From NCBI GenBank assembly GCA_964488535.1, contig CAZAUT010000015.1, forward strand, positions 1-36,254: a stretch of DNA of 36,254 bases, written 5' to 3'. Below are positions 1 to 7,084 of the stretch, one piece after another. The translations under genes were made by a program, and so were the position numbers. This stretch comes from GWB1-38-13 sp964488535 (lineage in GTDB: Bacteria; Patescibacteriota; Microgenomatia; UBA8517). Each line of letters begins with the position of its first letter. Position 1 is the stretch's first letter. Below the pieces are notes generated by a model. It was given only the letters and a program-made list of their open reading frames with translations, was not told the DNA's origin and searched no databases.

Positions 1-54
1 ACAAACCACACTCGTTTTCGAAACGAGCCCATTCGTCCGCTCTGGCACGTCTCC
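1..54 (-). tRNA. tRNA-Ser(CGA), 3' part outside the window
   Basis: Reading the minus strand from 54, the sequence has a 7-nt acceptor strand GGAGACG, a D-arm with GCC/GGAC-like class II features, and an anticodon stem CTCGT/ACGAG around loop TTCGAAA. The anticodon is CGA, which reads the serine codon UCG. The long variable arm and T-arm run off the left edge. It lies 17 nt downstream of tRNA-Arg on the same strand, so the two are probably co-transcribed. It is one of three serine tRNAs in the first 1.8 kb. Confidence 0.85.
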
Positions 55-71
55 ACATAACAACCAACAAG

Positions 72-144
72 TGCACCTGGAAGGAATCGAACCTTCAGTC
101 TCATGGTCCGCAACCACGTGTTTTGTCCATTAAACTACAGGTGC
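72..144 (-). tRNA. tRNA-Arg(GCG)
   Basis: A complete cloverleaf can be drawn. The acceptor GCACCTG pairs with CAGGTGC, the D-stem is GTTT/AAAC, the anticodon stem is CGTGG/CCATG with loop TTGCGGA, and the T-stem is GAAGG/CCTTC with loop TTCGATT. The anticodon GCG reads CGC (and CGU by wobble). The D-loop contains G18-G19-A20, and A20 is the classic arginine identity base, which supports the assignment. No CCA is encoded. Most bacteria use ACG (inosine) for this box, so GCG is worth noting. Confidence 0.9.
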
Positions 145-248
145 GCAGATGTATTTTACTATGGATTCAAGAAAACCCCAAACTAAATTGGTGTAATTAC
201 TTCAGAAGTGTGGACGCTAACAATGAATTTTCTTTTTCCCACAATATT

Positions 249-341
249 TTATACATTATACGTTATACGAGATACGTTATACATTTTCCCCATCCCCCAT
301 ATCCCCATTATTCATCATTGTTGACACCTGATACTTGACAC
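249..341. repeat. Degenerate AT-rich tandem array
   Basis: Units like ATACGTTATAC and GATACGTTATAC recur with an 8-9 bp period. They are followed by a CATCCCCCATAT stretch and the unit ACCTGATACTTGACAC, which recurs at about 25.37 kb inside a gene. Nothing coding is visible between the tRNA and the membrane protein gene. Confidence 0.5.
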
Positions 342-343
342 AA

Positions 344-359
344 GGCGCTAGCCAGCGCC
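344..359 (-). terminator. Hairpin overlapping stop codon
   Basis: GGCGCT and AGCGCC form a 6-bp GC-rich stem around a 4-nt loop. The hairpin overlaps the TAG stop of the PH-like membrane protein gene. Only a few T residues follow on the minus strand, so terminator activity is uncertain. Confidence 0.4.
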
Positions 360-956
360 TTTCATTCCCGGAAACGTTTTGGAAGCCCAGTTTGTGGCTT
401 TATCGATGTATGACGGAGGAACTTCTTCATGCAGAAGATATCTGGAAAGAATTTTTCTTATCTTTTCCTTATCGGATGGTTTGATAACAAACTCGAGCCG
501 TCCACCAAAGGTGTAGGCTTCCATGACCATCAGAGAGTCGTTAAAACGTTTTGTAAACCAAAACCGTCCCAGCATGTCCCACGGGCTTAGTTTGTCGCCC
601 ATTTTTATACCACGGTTTGTAATTTTATACTCGATATTTTCCGGCTCAACGGTGCTTAGTATGTAGTATAGAAATATTACAGAAATTATAAGAATAACAG
701 GCATAAATCCTTCGGCAAAAAAGAGAATCAAGCCGACAACAATAGTGATAACGGCAATTGTTGTCCAAAAATCCCTATCACGCCTTTTAAAAGGTCTTGC
801 CGGAGCAACCCATGACACCAAAAGCTTTTCCGGTTCGGGAGGTCTTTCCTGGGGACGTGTTTCTTCAACAGAAGGGGGGCCGGCAGGTGGGGACACCTTG
901 GCAGCCCCTTTATTTTTTACGGCGTTTCTCTCTTTTGCTGTACTGGTATCGGGCAT
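348..956 (-). CDS. Two-helix membrane protein with PH-like C-terminal domain
   Basis: The 202-aa protein has a Pro/Glu-rich cytoplasmic N-terminus (about residues 1-55) and two closely spaced hydrophobic helices (about 65-105, with sequence such as IAVITIVVGLILFF). The soluble C-terminal half contains YKITNRGIKMGDKLSPWD, which resembles the bacterial PH-type domains found in small CPR membrane proteins. The function is unknown; membrane-anchored scaffolding is only a guess. A TATAAT box on the minus strand (971-976) ends 14 nt before the ATG, so the leader would be very short. The stop codon sits inside a GGCGCT/AGCGCC hairpin (344-359), which lacks a convincing T-run. Confidence 0.75.
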   Translation of the reverse strand: MPDTSTAKERNAVKNKGAAKVSPPAGPPSVEETRPQERPPEPEKLLVSWVAPARPFKRRDRDFWTTIAVITIVVGLILFFAEGFMPVILIISVIFLYYILSTVEPENIEYKITNRGIKMGDKLSPWDMLGRFWFTKRFNDSLMVMEAYTFGGRLEFVIKPSDKEKIRKILSRYLLHEEVPPSYIDKATNWASKTFPGMKGAG

Positions 957-970
957 GGGTATTGGATTTT

Positions 971-976
971 ATTATA
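971..976 (-). promoter_or_regulatory. -10 box of the PH-like membrane protein gene
   Basis: Perfect TATAAT on the minus strand, 14 nt from the ATG at 956. It diverges from the tRNA-Ser promoter at 1012-1017. No clear -35 box was seen. Confidence 0.55.
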
Positions 977-1011
977 CATAAAAACAATTACAATATTCCA
1001 GATGATTTTGC

Positions 1012-1017
1012 TATAAT
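1012..1017 (+). promoter_or_regulatory. -10 box of tRNA-Ser(GCU)
   Basis: Perfect TATAAT whose last base lies 9 nt before the first tRNA base at 1027. Transcription would therefore start about at the mature 5' end. A weak -35 candidate (TTACAA) lies about 18 bp upstream. Confidence 0.6.
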
Positions 1018-1026
1018 GCCATTGCT

Positions 1027-1111
1027 GGAGGTGTCGCCTAGTGGCCTATGGCAGAGGTTTGCTAAACCTCGACCCGCAAGGGTCTCGTGAGTTCGAATCT
1101 CACCACCTCCG
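1027..1111 (+). tRNA. tRNA-Ser(GCU)
   Basis: A class II tRNA: acceptor GGAGGTG pairs with CACCTCC, discriminator G1111. The anticodon stem GAGGT/ACCTC surrounds loop TTGCTAA, giving anticodon GCU for AGC/AGU. The long variable arm is a GACCC...GGGTC hairpin, and the T-arm is GTGAG/CTCAC with loop TTCGAAT. CCA is not encoded. A near-copy of bases 1094-1110 recurs exactly 80 bp downstream. Confidence 0.95.
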
Positions 1112-1190
1112 CTCACTTTATTCGCGCAGCCGTTGAGGTTCGATGTCGCACCGAGGAAAACGTATTTTGCGTACGAATCCCACCACCTCC
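1112..1190 (+). repeat. tRNA-Ser downstream element A with copied tRNA 3' end
   Basis: Bases 1174-1190 repeat the tRNA 3' half of T-arm plus acceptor (1094-1110) with 16 of 17 identical. The intervening segment shares scattered blocks, in the same order, with the segment after tRNA-Ser(GGA): CTC, TCGCG, a GGTTCGA box, a GAAA-rich block and TATTTTGC. The copy matches its own upstream tRNA, not the other one. No ORF or integrase is associated. Confidence 0.7.
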
Positions 1191-1200
1191 ACCAAAAACC

Positions 1201-1209
1201 TGGTATAAT
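1201..1209 (+). promoter_or_regulatory. Extended -10 promoter of the Nudix-like gene
   Basis: TGGTATAAT combines an extended TGn and a perfect -10. The ATG at 1219 follows after 9 nt, so the transcript should be leaderless or nearly so. The promoter begins 10 bp after the copied tRNA end. Confidence 0.65.
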
Positions 1210-1218
1210 ACCCTCAAG

Positions 1219-1680
1219 ATGTTTAAGAATACCGTCATTGTTTCGGCTGCGGTGGTGGGGGAAATCATAAAAGGAAAATTTAAGCTATTTCTCGTAAAGT
1301 TGGGCGATAATTCGGATTGGGAACTCCCAAAACTGACCATTCGCAAAACAGAGTCTTCCGTACGCGGAGCCCTTCGGATGATGGGTGAACAGGCAGGTAT
1401 GAGGGTAAGAATTTTAGACGAGGCAGCAAGATTTTCGTCAAACACTGTGGTCGGTGGTAAAACGGTTCAGCAGAAAATTTTTTACTATACAATGATACAC
1501 AAGGCGGATTCGGGGGAGAGTATAGGTTTTAATGAAAGCGTTTGGCTTGAATATGCTAAAGCATATAAAAGACTGGTCTCAAAAAAAGAAAAAGAAGCTC
1601 TTTCCAACGCAAACAAAACGCTGAAAGAGTGGTGGAAAAGAAGAAAAACAAGAATGAAAAAAAGAGCGCAGCAGGGATAG
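1219..1680 (+). CDS. Nudix-like protein with degenerate Nudix box
   Basis: The protein has 153 aa from the ATG at 1219; the open frame extends further 5' into the tRNA region, but a -10 box sits just before this ATG. The early strands (VSAAVVGEIIKGKFKLFLVK) followed by ELPK and ESSVRGALRMMGEQAG match the layout of a Nudix fold. The box consensus is GX5EX7REUXEEXGU. Here the RE pair reads RM and the EE pair reads EQ, so two of the metal-binding glutamates are missing. It may therefore bind nucleotides without hydrolysing them. The C-terminus is very basic (KEWWKRRKTRMKKR), which suggests nucleic acid or membrane contact. The gene lies between two tRNA-Ser genes and ends 29 nt before the second one, so read-through is possible. 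Confidence 0.65.
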   Translation: MFKNTVIVSAAVVGEIIKGKFKLFLVKLGDNSDWELPKLTIRKTESSVRGALRMMGEQAGMRVRILDEAARFSSNTVVGGKTVQQKIFYYTMIHKADSGESIGFNESVWLEYAKAYKRLVSKKEKEALSNANKTLKEWWKRRKTRMKKRAQQG

Positions 1681-1709
1681 TGCTTCAAAGATTGAAGTCC
1701 GTTGACCAT

Positions 1710-1796
1710 GGTGAGGTGCGAGAGTGGTTTAATCGGCTCGCTTGGAAAGCGTGTATGGTGGTAACGCCATCGAGGGTTCGAATCCCTCCCTCACCG
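1710..1796 (+). tRNA. tRNA-Ser(GGA)
   Basis: A class II tRNA: acceptor GGTGAGG pairs with CCTCACC, discriminator G1796. The anticodon stem CGCTT/AAGCG-like frames loop TTGGAAA with anticodon GGA (UCC/UCU). The variable arm is a GATGGC-type hairpin (ATGGTGGTAACGCCAT), and the T-arm is GAGGG/CCCTC with loop TTCGAAT. CCA is not encoded. A 19-nt perfect copy of its 3' end lies 85 bp downstream. Confidence 0.95.
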
Positions 1797-1882
1797 CTCG
1801 TTGCACTCGCGTTAAGGTAGGGTTCGAGGAGCGCGCAAGAAAGGTATTGCATATTTTGCACGGCGAATCCCTCCCTCACCGC
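1797..1882 (+). repeat. tRNA-Ser downstream element B with copied tRNA 3' end
   Basis: Bases 1864-1882 are identical to 1779-1797, the 3' part of tRNA-Ser(GGA). The interior resembles element A after tRNA-Ser(GCU) in order and in sequence blocks, including GGTTCGA and TATTTTGC. A TGCA-TATTT-TGCA mini-hairpin lies just before the copy. The stop codon of the convergent membrane gene (1876-1878) falls inside the copied end. Confidence 0.7.
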
Positions 1883-3408
1883 CATGTATAAATACTATAT
1901 CCTTCATTTGAAAACTCCTCTTTCAAAAAGGAATAATTGGGTTTATCTGGTTCGGGAAAGCTGTTCCAACGATATTCTTCATCTTTCCACACAACGGTAT
2001 CAATATTGTTTTCCGCCAAAAACGCAGATGCTTCGGCTTCGCTCATTTTCCCGCTAAAAAACCGGGTGGAATTTTCAATCTTAATTTTTGCCTCGGGTGT
2101 TTGATAATAGTGTCCGAAGTATACACGCGACGATGTAAGTGGAGGAATAAAATTGGAAAAGGGATATGTGGACAGGACGATGCTTTCCGTTTTCAGATTA
2201 TCCCGAAGAAATCTTATGGCACGAATATCGTTTTCAAACCAATAAAATCTTTCACCACCGATATTTAAGATTTTGTATGTGAGAATAGAAATAACGGATA
2301 ATGAACACAAAAGAAAAAACGGCAGTGCAAAATGCCCGGTCAAACTATTTTTATGGTCATAATAATATTTTACTGCCAAATAAGAAAAGGGGATAAATAT
2401 TCCCAAAAAGAAGTACCGCGCAAAACCAAGCGGTAAAAAAGCGATAAAAAGATGAACGAAAATCCACGTATAAGTCAAAGTAAATGAAATATCGTTTTTA
2501 AACATCCTGATCTGCAGCAAAGCTGTAACCAAAAACATTCCCAACCCCAACGCAACCAAAAGAGGATGATTAAAGGGAAGCGCGGGGTTAATAACCGCTC
2601 CAAGCCCTTTGGCTTTGAGAAGGTACGCGGAGTAAAGACCGCTTAAAAGTATTAAAAAAGGTATGTAATAAAATAGCTTTATAAAAGCTGCCGGCCCGTT
2701 CCTCTCAATCATTTTTTGACGGTAAAAAAACGCCGTAAGCGTAAATATCAGAAGATAACTGACAAGTAAATAAGGATATATTATTATCGAAAAAAAAGAC
2801 AAAGCTGTTGATTGCAGAATGTGGTGTTTGGAAAAATCTTTAAGATACTTCGCCAAATACATAAGCGAAAGTAAATAAAAAGAAAGAGCCAAAGCACTAT
2901 GAGGTCTTTGAAAGACGTTGGCTAATACAAAAGGGGTTGAGGACATATCATAGGATCTCACGCTCAGAAAACCAAACCCCCCCGCAAAAGAAGACAGTGT
3001 GGTGGACAGAAGTGCCGTTCTTGGATTCGGCGTGATTGAAGTGTAAAACCAGTATATCGAAAGAAGAAGCAAAAAGGAAAAAACAAAAACACATAATGAG
3101 TATATTTTATAAGGGTCTATAAAACGAAATATTGATCCCAAAGAAGTATAAAAAGGGTATATTATGGTCTGTGTTCCGTATGAGAGATGGTCGTAAAGAT
3201 TTTCGTATTTCCATGGATTATCCTGCGAATACTTAATCACCGAGACATATACGTTGACGTCCCAGCGATCCCAAAAATATGCGTTTTGAATAAATTGCCT
3301 TTCGCTGTTACTTTTTAAGTACCCCAAAAGATTGGGAAGAGAAAACAATAAAGATATCACCGTAAATATCAATAATGGCAGGAATTTATAACGTTTTTTT
3401 GTTACCAT
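1876..3408 (-). CDS. Multi-pass GT-C-type glycosyltransferase-like membrane protein
   Basis: The protein has 510 aa from the ATG at 3408; a TTG at 3417 would directly abut the -10 box and is unlikely. About ten or eleven hydrophobic helices fill residues 5-390, with an early extracytoplasmic loop (WDRWDVNVYVSVIKYSQDNPW) of the acidic kind used by GT-C enzymes. A soluble C-terminal domain follows (from about 400, RAIRFLRDNLKTESIVLSTYPFS), as in polyprenyl-phosphate-sugar-dependent transferases. It probably adds sugars to cell-surface polymers on the outer face of the membrane. The acceptor and donor are unknown. Its promoter overlaps that of the divergent gene at 3441. The last codons lie in the tRNA-Ser 3'-end copy. 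Confidence 0.7.
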   Translation of the reverse strand: MVTKKRYKFLPLLIFTVISLLFSLPNLLGYLKSNSERQFIQNAYFWDRWDVNVYVSVIKYSQDNPWKYENLYDHLSYGTQTIIYPFYTSLGSIFRFIDPYKIYSLCVFVFSFLLLLSIYWFYTSITPNPRTALLSTTLSSFAGGFGFLSVRSYDMSSTPFVLANVFQRPHSALALSFYLLSLMYLAKYLKDFSKHHILQSTALSFFSIIIYPYLLVSYLLIFTLTAFFYRQKMIERNGPAAFIKLFYYIPFLILLSGLYSAYLLKAKGLGAVINPALPFNHPLLVALGLGMFLVTALLQIRMFKNDISFTLTYTWIFVHLFIAFLPLGFARYFFLGIFIPFSYLAVKYYYDHKNSLTGHFALPFFLLCSLSVISILTYKILNIGGERFYWFENDIRAIRFLRDNLKTESIVLSTYPFSNFIPPLTSSRVYFGHYYQTPEAKIKIENSTRFFSGKMSEAEASAFLAENNIDTVVWKDEEYRWNSFPEPDKPNYSFLKEEFSNEGYSIYTWR

Positions 3409-3417
3409 ATGCTCCAA

Positions 3418-3432
3418 ATTATATTGTAAAAT
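3418..3432. promoter_or_regulatory. Overlapping divergent promoters
   Basis: The minus-strand TATAAT (3423-3418) ends 9 nt before the ATG at 3408. The plus-strand TAAAAT (3427-3432) ends 8 nt before the ATG at 3441. Only 3 bp separate the two -10 boxes, so each -35 region lies over the other gene's start codon. The two polymerases could not bind at the same time. Confidence 0.6.
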
Positions 3433-3440
3433 TTACCTTA

Positions 3441-5033
3441 ATGAAATTGACCGAAATTCTTAAACTGTTTTTTCGTTTTTTCTCCGCTAACAGAAAGGTT
3501 TTTCTCTTTCTTCTTTTCTACTTAACTTTTTCCACATATTTCCTCCGCGGACATTTTTCTCTGGACCCGGATTTTGGATGGAGGTATAAGGTCGGCGAAA
3601 TAATTACGCACAAGGGAATTCCAAGAAGTGATCCTTTCACATATACAATGCCCAGTTTTCCTTTTGTTGATCATGCGTGGATGTTCAGTCTTCTTACCTA
3701 CCTGACCTACCGCATATTTCAGAACAGTCTTCTTTCGCTTTTCTTAGTCTTTTTGGTATTTTTTTCGATAAGTATTTCAAACATGCGTGTTGAAAAAAGC
3801 AATACTGAAAATTCAGGTTTTAACGAAATGTTTGAAAAATGGATTAATCCGCTGACAATATCGGCAGTTTCTTTCCTCTTTTTGTTTTTTTCCGTTAGAG
3901 CGCAGATTGTTTCCTGGTTTCTTTTCGCGGTTTTAAACACCATTCTGTTCGGAAAAGATCTTTATGTACGCTACAAATATTTTTTACCCCTATTATTTTT
4001 GCTGTGGGCAAACCTTCATGGGGGATATGCACTCGGATTAATGGAGTTTCTATACTTTGTAGTATTCAGAATTTTTATCAGCAAGAAAGGGCATTCAAGA
4101 GAAGCTTTCATTTTTATCATAAGCATTGTTTTGACACTTGTAACACCATACGGAATATCCGGCTGGAGAGAGGTTTCTTCATCAATATTTGACTCGAGGT
4201 TGCGGTGGTCAATCGCGGAATGGATGCCTTCCGTAACCTTTTTTGACATATCAATGGCCTTTTTTATTGCCCTTTCTCTGACAATGATATATTTCAGAAG
4301 AAAGAGTATTCCCAAAATTCAGAAATTTCTCTTTTACGGGTTGCTGCTTTTTGGACTTTCGAGCAGAAGAAACCTGCCGTATTTTTTTATTTATGCTCTT
4401 CCCCTGGCCATAAATTCTATCTCAAATTTTTATAACGAGATCAGAAAAGACCGTGTTGCGGAAGAAAGGTTTAATATATTTTTCAGCGCCTTACGAATAT
4501 TTGCCATTGCTGCGCTTCTTTTCCAGCTGTATTCCAATTTTTGGAGGGGGATTATCGTGTCTTCTTCGGGTGACAAGATGGCCGGATTCTATCCGAAAAA
4601 GGCGGTTTTATATCTTAAAGGAAGAGAGATTGAGGGTGAAATATTTTCAAATTACGGTTGGGGCGGATTCTTAATTTGGCAGTTACCCGGAAAGAAAGTT
4701 TTTATCGACGGAAGGATGCCAAGCTGGAAGAACACCAAAGCGCGTGATCCCAGAGAGACTCTGTCGGCATATGACGACTATCTCAATATATTAAAAGGGG
4801 AAACAGATTTTAACAGCCTGTCCGATAAATATAACATAGAGTATGTTTTGTGGGTGGTAGACCGGCCCGGGTTCTTTAAGGACATTGAAGAGAAAGTCAG
4901 AAGTATGGGGATCCTTGGCCAAAAGAAAGAAAGGTTTGTTTTTGCAAAATACCTTGAAGAAAACGGATGGGTTATTGTCTATCAAGACGACAACGCTTTG
5001 ATCTTCAAAAGATTTTCCAGCGAAAAGTTGTAA
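3441..5033 (+). CDS. Multi-pass GT-C-type glycosyltransferase-like membrane protein
   Basis: The protein has 530 aa, starting at MKLTEILK; earlier codons in frame lie upstream of the -10 box. The first helix (KVFLFLLFYLTFSTYFL) leads into an extracytoplasmic loop, SLDPDFGWRYKVGEIITHKG. Its acidic DPDFGW and the later SDPFTY/DHAW are typical of GT-C or PMT-like transferases, which use lipid-linked sugars. About nine more helices follow. The C-terminal soluble domain (from about 390: ILKLKGREIEGEIFSNYGWGG-like, then VFIDGRMP) resembles the end domains of related CPR proteins. It is divergent from the similar gene at 1876-3408, and the pair may act in the same surface glycosylation route. Substrate unknown. 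Confidence 0.7.
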   Translation: MKLTEILKLFFRFFSANRKVFLFLLFYLTFSTYFLRGHFSLDPDFGWRYKVGEIITHKGIPRSDPFTYTMPSFPFVDHAWMFSLLTYLTYRIFQNSLLSLFLVFLVFFSISISNMRVEKSNTENSGFNEMFEKWINPLTISAVSFLFLFFSVRAQIVSWFLFAVLNTILFGKDLYVRYKYFLPLLFLLWANLHGGYALGLMEFLYFVVFRIFISKKGHSREAFIFIISIVLTLVTPYGISGWREVSSSIFDSRLRWSIAEWMPSVTFFDISMAFFIALSLTMIYFRRKSIPKIQKFLFYGLLLFGLSSRRNLPYFFIYALPLAINSISNFYNEIRKDRVAEERFNIFFSALRIFAIAALLFQLYSNFWRGIIVSSSGDKMAGFYPKKAVLYLKGREIEGEIFSNYGWGGFLIWQLPGKKVFIDGRMPSWKNTKARDPRETLSAYDDYLNILKGETDFNSLSDKYNIEYVLWVVDRPGFFKDIEEKVRSMGILGQKKERFVFAKYLEENGWVIVYQDDNALIFKRFSSEKL

Positions 5034-5040
5034 GTTAGGG

Positions 5041-5046
5041 TATACT
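5041..5046 (+). promoter_or_regulatory. -10 box of dnaG
   Basis: TATACT ends 8 nt before the ATG at 5055, which implies a leaderless dnaG transcript starting between two tightly packed genes. Confidence 0.5.
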
Positions 5047-5054
5047 TGAGGCTA

Positions 5055-6809
5055 ATGGGTACGGTTGACGACATTAAGGCAAAGGCAGACATTGTTCAAA
5101 TCATCTCCGAGCGGATACCGGTAAAGAAGTCGGGTAAACATTTCAAAGCTCTCTGTCCCTTTCATGGAGAGAAGACTCCTTCGTTTATGATTTCACCAGA
5201 CCTCCAGATATTTAAATGTTTCGGTTGCGGTGCCGGTGGAGATGTAATTTCTTTTCTCGAAAAATATGAAGGGATGGATTTTAATGAGGCGATAAAATAT
5301 CTGTCGGAAAAAACAGGCATTACGCTCGACGGAGGACAATTTACGCCGAAAAAAGACAAAGAAAGAATAGTTGAAATTAATACTTTGGCGGTAAAGTATT
5401 ATCAATATTTACTATTGAAACATCCCGCAGGAAGTGAAGCCCTGAGTTATCTCAAAGACAAGCGCAGGCTGACATCCGAGACAATTGAAAAGTTCGGTAT
5501 CGGATATTCACCCGAAGACCAGAATATTTTCGGCAATTTTTTTGTGAAGAAAAAAGGGATTACAGCCAAAGAATTAGTTTTGTCGGGGATTGTCTATGAA
5601 AGATATGGCCGAATCTGTGATAGGTTTGCGGGAAGGGTTATTTTTCCTCTTTACGACCACAGGGGGAATGCCGTAGGTTTTTCCGGAAGATCCATGCCCG
5701 GTGCGAAACCTGATATTGCAAAATATATTAACACTCCGGACACTCCTGCATATCACAAGTCCGAAATACTGTTTGGCCTGAACATTACGAAACAGGAAAT
5801 AAAAGAAGCGGGTTTTGCCATTGTTACAGAAGGCGAGCTTGATACGATATCCCCCTATCAAAGGGGAGTCAAAAACATCGTAGCCATAAAAGGTTCTGCC
5901 TTGACGGAACAGCACTTGAGGGTCTTATCGCGTTTTACAAATAATATAACACTTGCTCTCGACACAGATTTTGCCGGAAATCAGGCTGCAAAAAGAGGAA
6001 TAGAAATCGCACAAAAAATGGGTTTGAAGGTAAAAGTAGCGCAGTTAAAAGGTTTCAAAGATCCCGACGAAGCTGCTGTGGCCAATATTTCGAAATTTAA
6101 AAAATCAATTGAAAACGCTGTTTCTGTTTATGATTTCATTATCGACACGGCTTTCTTGAAGCATAAAAACGAAACAATTGAAGACAAAATAGACGTCTCA
6201 AGAGAGGTAATACCGTTTTTATCAAGAATCGATGACGAAATTGTTAAAGCGTATTACACAGAAATCCTTTCAAAAAAATTAAAAGTACCCTATGAATCAG
6301 TGTACTCTGAGGTGGAAAAAGCGAAAATATCCGAAATCAGTGCCGTGAACACAACAATAACCAAAGAAGATGTGGGGAGGCGGGAAATTGCCGAAAACAT
6401 GCTTTTAATACTTCTTATAGAAAATGAGTTTGCGTCTGTTTCCAAATATAGACATTATTTCAAAACACCCTTTGCACAAAAGATTGTGAAGACGGCGGTT
6501 TCTTTTCCAAGGAAGAGATTTAACGTTAAGTCCTTTTCCGATTCCCTTGCAGCCGAATTGAAGGACAAATTCAGTGAGATATATTTGAAATATCTTGAGA
6601 CATATGGTGAAATGCAGAAAACGGTTATTGAAAAGGAAATAAGGGAGTTGAAAGCCCTTCTTGAAACTGAAGATGTCGTTCAGTCGCAAAAAGCATTGAT
6701 ACATGAAATAAAAGAAAGCGAAATGAAGGGGAACAAGAAAGATACCGGAATGCTGCAAAAAAAACTCAATGAATTGATTGGAGTGAGAATGAGGATGGGA
6801 AATGGTTAA
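5055..6809 (+). CDS. dnaG: DNA primase DnaG
   Basis: The protein has 584 aa and makes RNA primers for replication. The CHC2 zinc finger is intact (Cys34, His37, Cys55, Cys58 in CPFH...CFGC). A primase core follows, and then the Toprim motifs: EGELD for the catalytic Glu, and DTDFAGNQAA for the metal-binding Asp residues. The C-terminal third is variable and rich in Lys and Glu, as expected for the helicase-binding region. The ATG at 5055 is chosen because a TATACT box lies 8 nt upstream; a TTG at 5046 overlaps that box. rpoD follows 275 bp later, the usual dnaG-rpoD order of the macromolecular synthesis operon, but with its own promoter and without rpsU. Confidence 0.95.
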   Translation: MGTVDDIKAKADIVQIISERIPVKKSGKHFKALCPFHGEKTPSFMISPDLQIFKCFGCGAGGDVISFLEKYEGMDFNEAIKYLSEKTGITLDGGQFTPKKDKERIVEINTLAVKYYQYLLLKHPAGSEALSYLKDKRRLTSETIEKFGIGYSPEDQNIFGNFFVKKKGITAKELVLSGIVYERYGRICDRFAGRVIFPLYDHRGNAVGFSGRSMPGAKPDIAKYINTPDTPAYHKSEILFGLNITKQEIKEAGFAIVTEGELDTISPYQRGVKNIVAIKGSALTEQHLRVLSRFTNNITLALDTDFAGNQAAKRGIEIAQKMGLKVKVAQLKGFKDPDEAAVANISKFKKSIENAVSVYDFIIDTAFLKHKNETIEDKIDVSREVIPFLSRIDDEIVKAYYTEILSKKLKVPYESVYSEVEKAKISEISAVNTTITKEDVGRREIAENMLLILLIENEFASVSKYRHYFKTPFAQKIVKTAVSFPRKRFNVKSFSDSLAAELKDKFSEIYLKYLETYGEMQKTVIEKEIRELKALLETEDVVQSQKALIHEIKESEMKGNKKDTGMLQKKLNELIGVRMRMGNG

Positions 6810-6920
6810 GAGTTACTTGGTTAATTTGAAATTCAGCAAGGCGGGTTAATGGTGCGTCAGAAAGATGGTGTTGCGGCCTGACAGAAAAATTGGACAAACA
6901 GGTTGTTGGAGTGTCAGAAA

Positions 6921-6990
6921 TACCGTTTTACCGGCTATCTGGTTTGCTGGCAATCTGAATTACTGAACTACCGATTTACCGACATATCGT
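6921..6990. repeat. Degenerate array in the dnaG-rpoD gap
   Basis: Units such as ACCGTTTTACCGG, ACTACCGATTTACCGAC and TTACTGAACTACCG recur at roughly 9-bp steps. The rest of the 275-bp gap shows no coding sequence. It ends in the rpoD promoter. Confidence 0.4.
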
Positions 6991-7023
6991 TTTCCCGTTT
7001 TTTGTTTGTTGTTTTCGTTCTGA

Positions 7024-7051
7024 TTGAATTACATAGTATTTTGTATATAAT
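7024..7051 (+). promoter_or_regulatory. rpoD promoter (sigma-70 type)
   Basis: TTGAAT (7024-7029) and TATAAT (7046-7051) are separated by 16 bp. The ATG at 7085 is 33 nt beyond, so this gene has a real leader, unlike many neighbours. No strong Shine-Dalgarno sequence is visible in it. Confidence 0.7.
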
Positions 7052-7084
7052 ACAGAAAGGCTTTGATATTCCCCAAGATTGTTT

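Noticed and set aside
1087..1218. N-terminal extension of the Nudix-like protein from 1087
   Set aside because: It would start inside tRNA-Ser(GCU), and an extended -10 box lies just before the ATG at 1219.
1027..1882. Integrated genomic island bounded by tRNA att sites
   Set aside because: The copied ends are only 80-85 bp from their tRNAs, with no integrase; too small for an island.
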